Shown: positions 1-16,537 of the stretch, piece after piece
Layout of the letters: the number at the start of each line of letters is the position of its first letter
Numbering within the stretch: the first letter of the stretch is position 1
Assembly: GCA_904063045.1 (NCBI GenBank)
Contig: CAJFCJ010000011.1
Coordinates: 434,001 to 498,000, forward strand
Direction: 5' to 3'
DNA from: Dimorphilus gyrociliatus
Lineage: Eukaryota; Annelida; Polychaeta; Dinophilidae
Length of the DNA: 64,000 bases
Notes under the pieces: generated by a model
Seen by the model: only the letters and a program-made list of their open reading frames with translations
What the model was told of the DNA's origin: nothing
The model's database searches: none
Program-made: the position numbers and the translations under genes

Positions 1-246
1 AATTGTATTTTTTTGGTTTTTCTCAGTTTTTCAATTTAAAAAAATAACGTATTTTTATGACATAATAAAAAAATCATAATTTGTATCTCTAAAAAGCGGC
101 TACAGTCGTATTTTTGTACAAGTTCAAAAAAACAATTAATGAGCTCACCATTAAACCCAATCAAGACGTATAAAAGATTATAGAAAAAAATATGAAAAAA
201 GCAGAAGAACATTTTTTGAGTCTTTTTTTTATGTTTCTTCTATTCA

Positions 247-1518
247 TCAGCTTTTCGAATTTTCCGCATCGGAGAGATGATCTACTTTATCGTCGGAAAT
301 AGAAACATTTGTTGTATCTGTCTTTTTTGGTTGATAATCGATAAACATAACCGTTACGCCATTTACAGTTATCTTCGTTCTGACAGCAGTTGATCTTATT
401 ACATTCTTATGCTTAGGCGGTCTCCTATGAAAAGAAGAAAGGAATTGTTAGAGAATGTCTTTTTAAGAGGCTTGGGATAGTTTATTTGGGCTATAGAAAC
501 AAACTTCAACCTTAAATGTGTTTCTCATTTATCACATGGAAATGGGGGCAATTTAAGTTCTATTGCAATAGGCAAGAGCAATACAAAAATATGAAAGGGA
601 ATGCACCTAGGGGTATATATCGTTTAAATGCTAACATAAAAAGAGTAATGTACCGTCAAATTTGTTCTGAGCACTGACAAACTGTCATAAAAGTGGGCAA
701 TAAAAAAAATACTATAAATTTTACTCGTGGAAGAATATTTTATATATTCTGTCCAAACTTTTGTGCCTTTTTTGCTTCTATTTTTTAATATTCTATCTAC
801 AAATAATATCAAACAGTTACTCACTTGCTTTTTGTTCTGGGATTTTTCTGAAAAGAAAAATTTCGTTTGAAGAGACAAGATTGTGTGGTAGGTTCAGGAG
901 GTTCCTGTTCCTGTTCCGGTTCCGGTTCTGGTGCGTTTTCCTCGACTTCATATGAACGATCCGTGTTTGGTACTTCCGCACTCGGTGAGGGACTAATACT
1001 ATTATATCCTGCTGGACTAGTAGTAATTTGAGGTTTTTCCACTGATTTAGGTCTTCTTCTCTTGGCTTTGGTGGACGCTACCGAGAATTCCTGAGATATG
1101 CCGACACTTGCGGGTTTTCTGAAAGTTTTTTTATATACATTTACTTATTACTCATGTTTGTTTAGTAATTTACCACGATATAACCTTTTAAAGAAGATTG
1201 TAACACTTGTATAAAAAGTAAGAAAAGGAATTTTTGTCACCTATAGTTATAATATTGTCTCTATTGCTATAACTTTTAAAAAACTTACCTTGTGCTGGTG
1301 CCCTTTTTCGTTTCACACATTTGGCAGGCGAAGGATTCACTAGGATTTTCAAATGTACACATTGTACATTCCCAAGTTTCCTCAGCTGTCTGTTTAGCTC
1401 GTTTTCGACTAGAAAACAATTATATACATAGTTAAACAATCACAAATCACAATATACTGCTGTCAACATTGTTATTGTTAGTTATTTTAACAATTACCAA
1501 CCCTTTTTTCGTTTCCAT
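247..1518 (-). CDS. RYBP: RYBP/YAF2-like Polycomb (PRC1) subunit
   Basis: Four exons joined by hand: 1502-1518, 1289-1408, 825-1118, 247-424 (202 residues, frame closed). An N-terminal RanBP2-type zinc finger starts with WECTMCTF, has its second cysteine pair in FACQMC and continues into the family signature KGTSTRKP. A low-complexity Glu/Pro-rich linker (PEPEPEQEQEPPEP) follows. The C-terminal block, NVIRSTAVRTKITVNGVTVMF, parallels the RING1B-binding segment of vertebrate RYBP/YAF2 (NVDRS...VTVGNVTVIITDF). From the family, the protein works in the nucleus in variant PRC1, binding ubiquitinated H2A through the finger and RING1B through the C-terminus. The tail is acidic and serine-rich and ends in ENSKS. 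The first exon is only 17 coding bases and its donor (GG|GTTGGT) is weak, so the exact start is the least certain part; identity is firm. Confidence 0.9.
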
Positions 1519-1770
1519 AACGATCTTAGGGCGAAAAACAGCAAGAATATATAAAAACTATGAGAAGACAATGAAAGAAACCTCTGGTCACGTGATAACT
1601 GATATCCAATAGACTTCCAGAAGTTCAGCTTAGAATATTCTATTTCCGCTTCCGCAGTGCGGTCTAACTCGAATGAAACGAGATTTTAATTCGGTAACTA
1701 ATTAAATTCTTGTTGATTCTTAATGTTTTTATTTGAACTAATAATTTTTTTGTAATTATTAAAAGAAAAA

Positions 1771-4980
<3,210 letters not shown>

Positions 4981-5228
4981 ATGAATATAAATAAAGTTAT
5001 ATATACTTTGAAAGTTTAATGATCTTGAAAGTAATATTTCTGTCTTCTGTCTTCTTTGGGAATGAGATATTTTTTATTCCTTAAAAGACAACAAACTTAA
5101 AAATAGGCTGATCTCGATGAAGAATGTAATGGTAGGATAAACAATTTGCAGCTGAAGAACAAATGGATAGAGTGTAGAGAAGCCTTCTCCCCAACAATTT
5201 CAAATCCTTTTATCTTTTTAGAATGTAG

Positions 5229-5355
5229 CGTAGTTGAAGAAGTCGAAGAGAAAATGAGAGAGCCAGTAAGAGTGAGGGAGAGAGAGAACAAGAGAGTGAG
5301 GGAGAGCGGAAGAGAGAGAGAGAGAGAAAATGAGAGAGCCAGGGGTGGGGGATAG
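5229..5355. repeat. GA-rich polypurine block with internal duplication
   Basis: This is about 125 bases of almost pure purine on the plus strand made of GAGA and GGGAGA units. The phrase GAGAAAATGAGAGAGCCAG occurs twice, near the two ends of the block, so part of it arose by duplication. It lies about 250 bases upstream of the SGK3-like start codon. The frames across it are by-products of the repeat. Confidence 0.8.
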
Positions 5356-5707
5356 AGAAAAGTCGATTAACGCAGGTTTCAGCGCCGCTGACGATAAGGA
5401 CACTGCTACTCGTTTTTCAACTGGTCGCTTATCGGTTTTGACCGATTGTGATACAAAGTTTATACGAAGACGATCAAAAAAATAGGATTACATCAAATAG
5501 GTCTCAATCTCATGACATCTTATGTCCTCTTTCCAGCATTTACAAGAAAGTTAATGGATCATAATAGTTTTTTTTTATATAAATCACGTAGATATCGTGG
5601 AAATCTATTGATATTCCATTTAATTAAACTTCATTAATTATAATTTATGAAGAGTTCGATACTATAAAAGTCTCTCTATATATACCTATGCATGTACACA
5701 GACACAC

Positions 5708-5709
<2 letters not shown>

Positions 5710-5741
<32 letters not shown>
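5710..5741. repeat. (AT)n microsatellite
   Basis: An uninterrupted AT dinucleotide run follows a short CA run. Similar runs occur at about 4193-4213 and 60695-60716. Confidence 0.9.
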
Positions 5742-5744
<3 letters not shown>

Positions 5745-7702
5745 TATTAGTATATCAAGATAATTATATATGTTATACTATAAAAAGTGGAAGGTGGAAT
5801 ATTATTTGTATGTTATCTATGATAGTTCTTCAATAATTTGTATAATTTATAGGAAGAAACCTTTTTTTTTCTTATCTAGGCGGAGTAATCCGATCAATAT
5901 ATGCAATTCTGTTTATTGTTTCTATCAGTTTTAAAATGTGAGCGAATATAACACAATTGGCCTATTAAAATTGTTAATAAACTTAAAAACAAAAAGTTTT
6001 TGTTTTTTTTTTAAAAAACAACTTGAAACAAGCAGTCAAAGATAATTAATTTTTTTATTACTTCTGATAATCTGTTGAAAAAAAATCTTAGGCCTACGAG
6101 ATAAATACATAAAATAGATAATACAAAAAAAAATTATCTTTATTATGTGAAAAAAGGAATATATTCGGTTGAAATTCGTCTGATATCACGAAGTGGGTGT
6201 TGTTTTAAGTTTAAATTCTGTTTGTAAATCTTGAATTGTGAGTTCAGCAGCGTGTAAAATGAATTGTTAAAAGAACGGAAAATGCACACTGAGCTAAAAT
6301 AAGACTAGACGATCTTTCAGGCAGAGAAACAGCCCAGTCATTTCCTTACTTAGGTTTAATAATGAGTCAATGGTGAATGGGAATTTTTCTTATGCCATTA
6401 TATTAAAAACTTAAGGAAGCAAAAATGAATTGACATTGGACGTAGTCTAGAAGAACGTCTAATGCTCTATGAATGAGAGGTGGTTAAACGAAAGCGTCTA
6501 ACATGTAGAGTTAATTGATGATTTTTAGCAAACACCATAGCGTTGCTTTTTAGTTTATAAAAAACGAATTAAGCCCGACCTTTTTAGTGAAACCTTCTCG
6601 GTATAATGATTCACAAGTTAAAATAGTTTCATTAACCATTCTAGGTCAACTAGAAAGTATTGAAACATAAGTCAAACCTAAACTTTTATTATTTTTTATA
6701 TAATAGTAATTTGTTTGTGAAATGTCCAAGTGGTATTCTGAAGATATGAAAATGGCTATCATAAGACGCGATTTGATATCAAAAGCAGTACTACTGTCTT
6801 TTATATAGTATTTAAGTCTAATGGATTCTGGTTTCTTTTCCTTCCTTTCCTGTTCTTTTCTTCTAACTTTGTAGAGCTCTTTCAAAAGATGGCCAAATCA
6901 GACATCTTTAGAAAAAATATGATCTTTTCTATCGTTATTATTTTTTATTATAATTCTAAGACTTTATTCATTTTTTAATTTCTTAATACTCTACATCATG
7001 TTCTTGACCTAATTAGTTTAGTTAATTTTACAAAATTTGCCTTCTTTTCTTGAAGGACGCTTGAGAAACTCTTCGAGTGGAAGATTCTTATTGTCTTTAT
7101 ATAAAGAAAGTTTAAGTTTGAAAATACTATCTGCTAACAATTTATTTATTAAAAAGTAGCACACTTTCTAATAGTAAAATTTAAGGTTATTGCAAAACAT
7201 AGAATGAATATAAGACATTTAAATTGTATAAAGACACATTTTAACTTTATTTTATATTTTACCAGATAAAATAAATATTTTTTTAAGAGAATGATTGATT
7301 GATTTAGCCGGAAAATGTTAACCTATTGAACTACGACCTCATCTAATCGGGCCTCCATGAGAATGTCTTTGAAAATACGATCGTTAACTCTCAGATATCT
7401 TTACCCGGTAGGTGGAGTTTCGCAATCTATATAAGAACTAATGCAATGTTATTGTAAAGTTTTTATATCTATCTACTTAAAAATGAAAACCCTATCATTT
7501 ATTCGAATTAACAGAAGAGGGAATATTTATTTTTATAACTTCTTTTAAATATTCTAATTTCAATAGATTAAAGCATTAAAAATTTAAAATTAAATAATTG
7601 AAACCAGTTTTCGCTTGACAACTTTTCCGTTTTGGTTAAATGTAAAATGGCGGTTGGAGGAAAATCATATAATTGAAATTAAATTTACTATCAATTTAAT
7701 CA

Positions 7703-8858
7703 ATGCTTCTAAGAATGGCAAGCGTTAGCCCAAAAATATTAAGAAAAGTTCCCACTTCCAGGAACGTGTCTAAATCTTCTAAGGTGATAAAATTAGTAAA
7801 AAAAACAAGTTTAGTACGTTTATTGTTTACTACAGGTTAGAGCCACTAGAAAGAGTAAAAGAACAAGTTCAGAACACGAAGTGTATGAAAAAGCTATTAA
7901 GCAGAAAAAAAATGTATATAGAAAAGAGTAAATTCAATCTTGTATTTCAATAGAAAGAATTAAGAATCTTTTTTGTAGGATAAATCTTGTCCAGAAGATT
8001 TTATCAAAGTTTTAAAAGGAGTTTTTAAACAAAATGGAGAAGCCAAAAAAAAAGATTTTATGCAAAAGTATATGAAAGAAAAATTTCCCGTATACGGATT
8101 ATACGCACCAGAAAGACGTCAATTGCAAAAAGAAGTATACTTTTATAAGCATGAATTAATAAGATGCAATTTTAAATTGGTACTTGTATTTGCATTCAGT
8201 TCATGATCGAGCCCGATGACAGAAATGAAATGTACGAAGTTCTTAAACTCTGTTGGAATGACGACTACAGAGAAATACAATATTTCGGTATCGATTATGC
8301 AGTTAAATTTCTAAAAATATTTAGTGGAGTAAATGCCTCAGAGGGTGAGGAATCTCTGAAGTTGTGCTATTTTTTAATTTCAACCAAATCCTGGTGGGAT
8401 ACTGTTGATTTACTTTCATCCAAAGGTAGATAGGGTAGTAGCTATATATTGCCAAAATATATGTCATCTTTTGTTTCATTATATAGTTGTCGGCCATTTA
8501 GTTAAGACTTATCCCAATCTTCAACCAACGATGGATGAATGGTGTGAAGACGAAAATATGTGGATAAGAAGAGCGTCTATATTGTATCAACTTAATTATA
8601 ATAAAAATACTGACTCGGAAATTCTATTCAGGTATATAACACAATTCTATGACAAAAGAACGAAAGGATATTCCAATATATTATAGGTACTGCAAAACGC
8701 TTGCTAATGAGAAAGATTTCTTTATAAGAAAAGCCTTAGGCTGGGCATTAAGGAACTATGGACGATTTCAAGGGAAAATTGTTAAGAACTTTGTAACAGA
8801 AAATCAAGATATTCTATCTAATTTAACGATAAAAGAAGCCCTTAAGAATATCAAATGA
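7703..8858 (+). CDS. AlkD-type DNA alkylation repair protein (HEAT-like)
   Basis: Six exons: 7703-7783, 7836-7913, 7979-8134, 8200-8425, 8487-8631, 8687-8858 (285 residues). After a basic, Ser-rich N-terminus the protein matches the DNA alkylation repair (AlkD) family. FPVYGLYAPERRQL is the family's N-terminal signature. TKSWWDTVD holds the Trp and Asp that line the DNA-binding cleft. MWIRRASI carries the conserved Arg, and DFFIRKALGWALRNYG is the C-terminal repeat signature. Family members are DNA glycosylases that excise bulky or cationic alkylated bases without flipping them. The TGG after that Arg block and all intron phases agree with the model. Two in-frame Met codons (7703 and 7715) could start it; an upstream stop limits the N-terminus. 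The basic first 40 residues may be a nuclear signal. The family is mainly bacterial with scattered eukaryotes, so transfer is possible though the gene is now intron-rich. Confidence 0.88.
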
Positions 8859-10222
8859 AATATTTTATTGGCACTTATTAAATCATTCAGTTTTTAATAC
8901 TTTATCAATTTTACGTAAAAATAAACAAGTTACTTAACAACGCAGTAGATTAACTTTTTATGTATACAGTATTAGTGTGTATTGCAGTTATATAAAAGCA
9001 ACGATAAATAAACAAGGAATAAAAACTTAATGGAAGATGAGTTAAATATATTAAGGCAGAGTTAATTGTGACTGTACCGGCCCATAGTTTGCAATTAACA
9101 ATTAATTCCGGCTTTTAACTGACTAATGTAACTTAAAAGGTGAAACTAATAGAAAAACCTGTTTAAAAACTCTGTTCTAACCTTTCAATAAGCACTTTGT
9201 ATAATATAGCTTATTAACTGACTTTTTTTGAGATATTGATAGCTTGTTTAGAGTCTAATAGGAGGGTCGATTCATACAGAATTATTGACGCTTTAAAAAA
9301 AATAGACTGGGAAAGAAAGCTCTTATGAGAAATTGATAGGCCTTAGCAGACCTATTCTTTAACTGACACTAATCAGTATTATTAATCTAGATTAACCAAC
9401 GGTACAAAAGACTTTATCACTCGCAAGTAATTCGAAATGAAAAATTTATCAAATATACACAGTTTATGTTGTGTTTATACATAAAACATGCATATTTTAT
9501 ATATTGAATATAATAATATATAATAAATTAATTTTATATAGTATAGTAAAATTTCATTAACAATCACAAAGAATAACATAGGCATTGTTTATTTTCTGCA
9601 TGAGTATGTATAAAAGTAAAACGAAAAACATGGACGGAAATATAAACATAGCATCATGGAAAAAAAGTAAAATAAATACAAAATATATATAAATATATAT
9701 GATAAAAAGTGGACAACAAATTAAAGTAGAAAGATTTTGGAATTATCACGGTAAGTTTATGAGTCTTTTTTTTTTAAATTGTCTCTTTTATCTATTACAT
9801 TACAAAAATAACATAAAAACAAGATATTTTAGGGCGAGATTTACGGAAGGAATGAGGAGAGTAGGAAGAAGTATAATTAAAGGTAGAGTGTTAGAAGATT
9901 TAGAGAAAAAACTATTATTACAGTCATTGTTGGCTTTTTTTTGTTTTTTGTAGAGTTCAGTAAGTGTTGAGAATTTTACTAGAAATATATTTAAAGTTGA
10001 ATTTAATTCTAATAAATTAACGATTCTCCAATGTCGGCATATTTCGTAAGTTTTCCAGTTTTTTCTCTCTTTCTCATTATTTCCACTTTCTACCCTATTG
10101 ATCTTCGAACCCCTGCTTGTAAACATTTCCTCACATTTTTACTTCTCATAATTTGAGAGCCGAATTTAAAAAAAATAGTCTTAGGGGGGCTTAAGGAAAG
10201 ATAGTAATTTTTCCAGCACCGT
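8859..10222. other. Intergenic, 1.4 kb, no gene seen
   Basis: This is AT-rich sequence between the 3' ends of the convergent AlkD-type and PPP4R4 genes. Frames at 9699-9953 (+) and 9800-10126 (-) overlap each other, lack introns and family signals, and look like chance. Confidence 0.55.
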
Positions 10223-13200
10223 CTATTTACCCGATGGTATGGATTTTTTGCGGCCACTTGTTGTCGCACCAATATTTCCATGCATACTTCCGGTACTAAC
10301 TCGCCTGTCTCGATCTTTAACGTTGCTGATGCCAGTTTCTAGACTTGATCCTGTACCGGAACCTCTTCTTGAACTAGTTGACGAATTAGTACTTTGAAAT
10401 GATACTCTTGAACCAGTAGCTGCTGGACGAATTCCGCCAGTAACTCTTGATCCTCCTTTTCCTGCACTACGTTTGTCCTGTTTATTTGTATTTTGCTTAT
10501 TCTTGGCATTAGCCGATTCTTTGCGAGATGCTTTTTCTTCCTGCTGCCTTTCCAATGCTTCCGCCTCTGCCTGAGAAATACGAATAATGCTTATTTAAAA
10601 GACACTAATTTAAAGCCTATTATATATGTGCGAACATACATTTATTTTCCTTTATATCTAACGTGTGACGATTGCATTTTATTGAAGAATAAAAAGTGAG
10701 AATAACGAAGAAAATTGAAAAATTTATTAATATTTGTGAAAGATTCTCCCGCTTTATAATGGGCGAATCATAGAAAAATCTTATCATTTTAGTGTTAGTT
10801 CACTTGTAGGAGGGCTATTTGCTGAAGGTTTTTTGCTTAGTAGAATTACGAAGTAAATAGGATAATAGAGATTTAATTTTAAATATCGTATAAACCCATA
10901 GAAAAGATATAAAATAGTTTTCACTTACCACTTCCAATATTTTCCTCTCCTCCTCTTCTTTCTTAGAATCAGCAGCTTCTAGAGATCCTTTAGGTGTTCT
11001 TTTTGTTAAACTTTCCATTACTGGTTTAGTTCTATCTAATATAATCACAATATTATTTATGGAAGCCACGACATCTTCATCAGAGTCCGACTGTAATTTT
11101 CGAACAACGCTTTCCAGTTGAGATAAAAGAGGCCTATCAGCTGGCAGACTTAATTGTGATTTAACAGCTGGCAATAATTGACAAACTTTCATACGTATAT
11201 TAGGTACCGAATCGCTACATTTAAGTAAAATTTCATCTATCAAGGAATGTTGACGGAAGAACAATCTGCTATACAATTGAAGAACATGATGGCAAACGTC
11301 GAGGAATAGAGCTCTTTTACGATAATTGTCACTTTTGGCCAAGTCGGTTTTTATTTTTCTATAATATTCTTCTTTCATTTCCAATTTTCGACTATACCTA
11401 AATGATAGAATAGAGATATAAATATCCTGTTTATAGTGATTATAATATTATTAATGTAAACAACAATCCAAATTCTCCGTAGCTTAATAATAAATATAAT
11501 TCTGGTGAAATTTACCTGTTGTTTATAGGGAATAGACCTATATAAATAGGATTACAGGCCTACGCTTTTATATTAAACTTAATAAATGTTCTGTTTAGTA
11601 GTAGTTCGATAAAAAGTACTTTCGATAGCTCAGCAACATGCTTGAACAAATAAATAGCACTATATTACTATCGATTATATCCTACAATATGTTTGTTTGT
11701 ATCTTTCGTTTTTTTCCAGGATTTAAGAAAAGGCATATTACAAACTAACAGCGTAGATTAAAGAAATATTTTTACCTTAAGAATATTAATAATGTTCGTG
11801 CAGTTTCAACCATAACTGGTAGAGCTCTATGAGAGAGAAGTTCCTTATATACAGCAGGGATTAACTTCGCACCGATTTGATCAGATGAGAATATTTTATG
11901 ACTGACTTCGCCCAATATTTTCATGTAATTCTGTTGACTCCTCCAATCGTGGCCGTTCATTAACGTTGTTAACGAATGAAAGGAAGCTGTCAGGACTTCC
12001 TGAGAATGGTCCCATTTTCCTCCTTCGCATCCCAGAGTGAGATAAATTTTAGGGCAATCTTTCATCAAACATTGTAAAACAGTTATATCGCTGTCCTGTT
12101 TATAAAAGTAAAGAAAAACTGCTATGCTTAATATTTTAAAAAGTGAAACTTTCGAATTACCTTCAGTAAATTTATAAAATCCAAGGTTAAAAGACTCTGA
12201 TAATTTGAAGGAAGTGCAGCCAGTATAGATCCTATACATTTTGCTGCTGCTTGTTTAACATATGGACTTGGATCATTGCATAAACTTCTATAGCAACTCA
12301 TCAATTCAGATTTATAAATTTGTCCTCCTAGTGCTTTTACCATCAGCGGCAAACTTTCCACACAGAAACGTCTACAGCATTCGCTAGGCGTTTCTAAACA
12401 TAGGCCCTCCAATCCGCCAAAGAGCTGTGGCTTCGGTGAATGCTTTGCATTGCATGGTAATTTTGAAAGACGTTTAAAAGCATCAATAAATAAGCGTTTT
12501 TCATCATCACATAGTTGAGAAGATAAGTAAAAAAGAAAGACTCCCAAATTTTTAGCCAAACCACCCACAATATTTACATCATCAGATTCTAACATTTTAG
12601 AACTGATTTGAAAAATTAAAGGATAAGCAGATATCTTTAAAGTTTCACTGTCTAGAAAAGGGAGTAATTTTCCAAAAGAATCTAGGGCAGCATTTCTGAC
12701 ATGACTCCTTTCATCCTTAGCCAACTCTAATAGCTCGGGGAAGATCATAATCTTTTTTAAAGATAATTATTTATTAATTTCATTTGATAAAATGTGCTTT
12801 GGTATTGTTTTATCAGTTGTTATGATATGATTATATAATATTAAAAAGGCTTTTTCAGCTATGTTATTTTACGTGGGTGTTCATCTAACATTCAATTTTA
12901 CTTATATTTTATTTACCTTTATATTTTCGGGACTTAGACGCTCGCCTATAACCGGAAGTTCCAAACACATTGTTTGCCTAACATCATGCTCGATATCTTG
13001 ACACAAAGATTGAATTAAGCGCCCCAATTGGGTTTTAATAGTATTTTGATCCAATTTCTTCGAAATTTTTCCAATAACTTTACAACAAGTGATCCGACTC
13101 GATACAGGTTTTGAGATGTCAGACTTCTTCTTAATAGGAGGTAAAACATCTTTTAAAAGAACGTCTATATTCAATACATCGATTGCAATTAGCAGAGTTT

Positions 13201-15776
13201 CGAGCCATATTTCAGTAATCTAAAAAAGTGTAATTTATTGTCTATTAAAAATCAAATAAATTTTCAAATTATATGCAAAAGCACGAAAAAATCATTTAAT
13301 CTATTTTTATAAAAACATTCTTAATGGAGAATTATATTCTATATTGGTTGACATACTGTTCGAAAAAAATGAGAAAGAAAACTAGAAGCGCTAAAAGTAA
13401 AATAAAAAAATATTTGATAAAACTTAAGTTTATATAAGAGAGAAAATAAGGGACAATGTGTATTTAGCATTGAAAAAAGTTTGATCCTTTAAAATACTTT
13501 TTTTTTTTGTAGTTGTAGTAGAAAGCAAGGGCAGAATATAGTTTTAACATATACACCTTTCAACTTGTCTAGTTCATTAGCCATAAATGTATTAATATTT
13601 TTTTAAGGTATAAATATTACAAGTAGATTGCATAAGGAGAAAAAAAATGCTTAGAAAAGCTATTAATGGTTTATATTCTAGATTTCTTTTAATATATTCC
13701 AACTAGCCTATTTATTTTACTATTTAATAAATAATCTATATTTCCCAAGAAAAAGTCTTTGCCTTAAGGGTGTAATGTTCACAATAATCTGTCACTTGAT
13801 CAAAATTTGATCACATCGATAGAAATTTGTATAGACTGAACTATGCAGTCTACTCTTTCGCTATTGAATGAAAAACAATTTATTTTGGCTGTAAAAAAAG
13901 GAATTTTGGACAATAATTCATTAATTACTCTCATCCTTCCCAAGATAATTAACTAATACGTAAATTTAAAATAAGGAAAAGTCAAAGAGTAATAACGAAA
14001 GAGAAACAAAGGGTATCTATACGGTAATAATAGACAAGAGGGAAGGGCAAAGCTAGGCGGGGACAAGAATAACTTTTAAAAGCCTTTAGTTTACATTTAC
14101 ACGGGTATATGTGATAGAACAGAAAAGAAAAAGAACTTCCATATATAACTTTTTTTCTTTTTTTAAAGTAAAAAAATGTTAACAAAAGGTCATTCTGAAG
14201 GTTGGACATTTTTAGTCGAATTATAAATATCTAAAATATTTTGTTTAAAATAACATTTTATAAAGAAATTAACATTAAAAAAAAGAATAGCTTTGCTTAT
14301 TCAGCTAAAAGATAAGAATTAAAAAAATATAAAATTTGATGATAACAATGTTTAAGTCTCATAAAATTGTCATAAAGATATCGTTTTAAAAAAAGGGAAA
14401 ATTACTATTAACAACGAAAATGGCAAAATTATTTTTTGTTTGACAAAAACGTATACTTACTTCTATTGTCTTGTTATCAAGTCCAATAAATACACAAGGT
14501 AAAATAGATTGAACCCATTGGCCATGACTTAAAATTTGTTTGGTAAGTAAAGTTTTAAAACAATTGGATGCAGTCATTTGTAATTCTTCATCACCGACAT
14601 GTAGCAACTCCTTAACTTTTGGAAAGACTCTTCTTTTACACTCTTCCGGTCGTTCTTGGAAAAGTGTTGGGAGAGATGATACAACACTAACCCTTTGTAA
14701 ATCATGGCCACTGCTCAGTAGATGAACTGCCCTTTCGATAGGAGATAAATTTTCATCAACTCCATATAATTTGTCTAATTCTTCCACAGACTGTTTCAAG
14801 AAAAAAAAAAGAGAGTTTCAAGATAAGATTTATACAATGGACTCTATAAAATCGATAAATTCGTTTGAAATAAATGGATAATATTTCTAAAATAGATATG
14901 TATGAAGTAATTTTCATTGTATGTTTATCTTATTACCGAATAATAAGCACTTAAGCTATTCCAGTAGTGATATATTAGTATTGAAATATCAATAATAATC
15001 ATAAAAGCAAAAAATTAACGATTAAAGCAGAACCTTTAATGGATTAATAAACTAATTTTTGTAAATCACATTAAAACAAATAGTTTTTATATCTGAAAAG
15101 TTTCTTAAATTTAAAAGTCATAATCTAGTTCTAAATGTTAATCACTCATAGATTTTACAATGTTCGATAAAGTGGCACCTAAAATAGTTTAAGTTGAATA
15201 GAAGGTAGATGCCTGACTGCTTTTCATTCAACTTATAGAGGCAATCATTATAATTATAAAAATTAATAAATTAAATAAACAGTCTTGTCTTACAAATTAG
15301 AAGGTCTGTACTTTGAAATAGTATAATCCACTTTAAATTATAAAATAATAGATTCTATTTAATTACACCGAGAATTTTTCTCCAACCCTTCTCTAATTTT
15401 AATACTAAAAAATGTATTTTTTTGTGAAAAAGATGTCAATTTATAAATCTTATGCTAACATAGATTTTTCTGGTATTTCTTTAATTCTATCAGGCACTAA
15501 GGGAAAACGTGCTCAGTATTTAAGTTGATCTGTACAAACTTGAAATTTCTTGCTCTACATAAAATCAACTGTTGCAAGTTTTATAACTCGACATTTAAAA
15601 TGTAACACATATATATCAATCTTCTTTGCATATATATATACAAAGATCTAAAGTTTTCCTAGTTCACCACTACCTTTTATGAAAAATAATTTACTTACTC
15701 GAACGGTGACTGCTGGTGTCTTTTCGTAAGCTAAATCACGGATATCAGGCAATTCATCTAACTCTCTAAACGACAT
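10223..15776 (-). CDS. PPP4R4: Protein phosphatase 4 regulatory subunit 4 (HEAT repeats)
   Basis: Seven exons: 15699-15776, 14461-14790, 12917-13219, 12161-12751, 11776-12095, 10929-11397, 10223-10570 (812 residues; human PPP4R4 is 873). Diagnostic blocks are DENLSPIERAVHLLSSGHD (human DEDLSDIERAVYLLSAGQD), FPKVKELLHVGDEELQMTAS, WLETLL near residue 140, SLCQDIEHDVRQTMC, and RYSRKLEMKEE beside VRMKLC-like VPNIRMKVCQLLP. Most of the protein is helical HEAT repeats. The last exon is a low-complexity basic Ser/Gly/Arg tail, as in the human protein. From the family, it is a cytosolic partner of the PP4 catalytic subunit. Introns 1 and 2 are unusually long here (about 0.9 and 1.2 kb). All intron phases close the frame, so the model is strong. 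Confidence 0.93.
13220..14460 (-). other. Long intron 2 of the PPP4R4 gene
   Basis: This 1.24 kb intron is far longer than most in the window. It is AT-rich. A minus-strand frame at 13982-14209 has no family signal. I see no nested gene. Confidence 0.6.
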
Positions 15777-16537
15777 GTCGCATTGTTTTTCATAAAAATT
15801 TACATTAAATCATTAATTTATATCGATCTTTCAAGTTCAACTCGATTAGCAAGTCATAAAACGGATTAGTAAACAAATAAAAACAGGCGGCTAACACTAA
15901 GCCGCCATATTTTTTTATGCGAGATCTCGTGAGAATTTCAAGTTCTGACATGACCTCAATTAGTAAACATGAGTTATTTCGGTGAAAATGGACTAGTTAT
16001 TCGCTTTAAGGACGATATAAGAGATTATCAAAACAAATTCGTCAGACGCATAACATTTATATTAGGTCATAATCAATTAATGGTATTACGCAACAAATTC
16101 CATTGATATTTCTTAGAAATTTCAACTATGAAAACCCCCGTATAAGATGTATAATGAAAGTAAAGATATTTTAGTTTAAGATCTTGAAAAACTAAATTGA
16201 GCATTATGTTGACGTTGTCTTGGGTGAAAGAGAGCAAAGCTTTTATTATCTCTCCCGTTATGATTGGTTTCCTGTTTTAGTCTTAAAAAAACACAAGTTT
16301 CTAAAGTATATTTATTATTAATTTAAATTTTTTTGTTAAGGAAATTCCGACTAATTATTTGTTTGTTTTTAAATTAAAAGAATACTTTTTTTCGTTTACA
16401 AAGAACGCAAAAGACTGAACTGAAAAAAGAAATGAAATTTTTTATTTATACATAAACGACTGACATTAAATTTATTCGCTCCCACCTAAATGAAAAATAA
16501 TTAAACATCTGTTAAAACATTTATTAAATGACAAAAT
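15777..16537. other. Intergenic, 0.76 kb, PPP4R4 upstream and TMED10 downstream
   Basis: Both neighbours are on the minus strand. This stretch should hold the PPP4R4 promoter and TMED10 3' untranslated region. No coding signal was seen. Confidence 0.5.

Larger units (their letters stand above)
4981..7702. other. Intergenic, 2.7 kb, no gene seen
   Basis: This lies between the divergent starts of the SGK3-like and AlkD-type genes. It is AT-rich with homopolymer runs. Open frames here (for example on the minus strand near 6646-6885) lack family signals, introns or sensible composition. It holds a purine-rich block and an AT microsatellite, listed separately. Confidence 0.6.

Noticed and set aside
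5146-5403. Frames rich in Arg-Glu across the GA block
   Set aside because: Generated by the purine repeat; no gene signals.
9699-10126. Overlapping frames of 84 and 108 codons on opposite strands
   Set aside because: Biased composition, no known motif and no splice support; they overlap each other.
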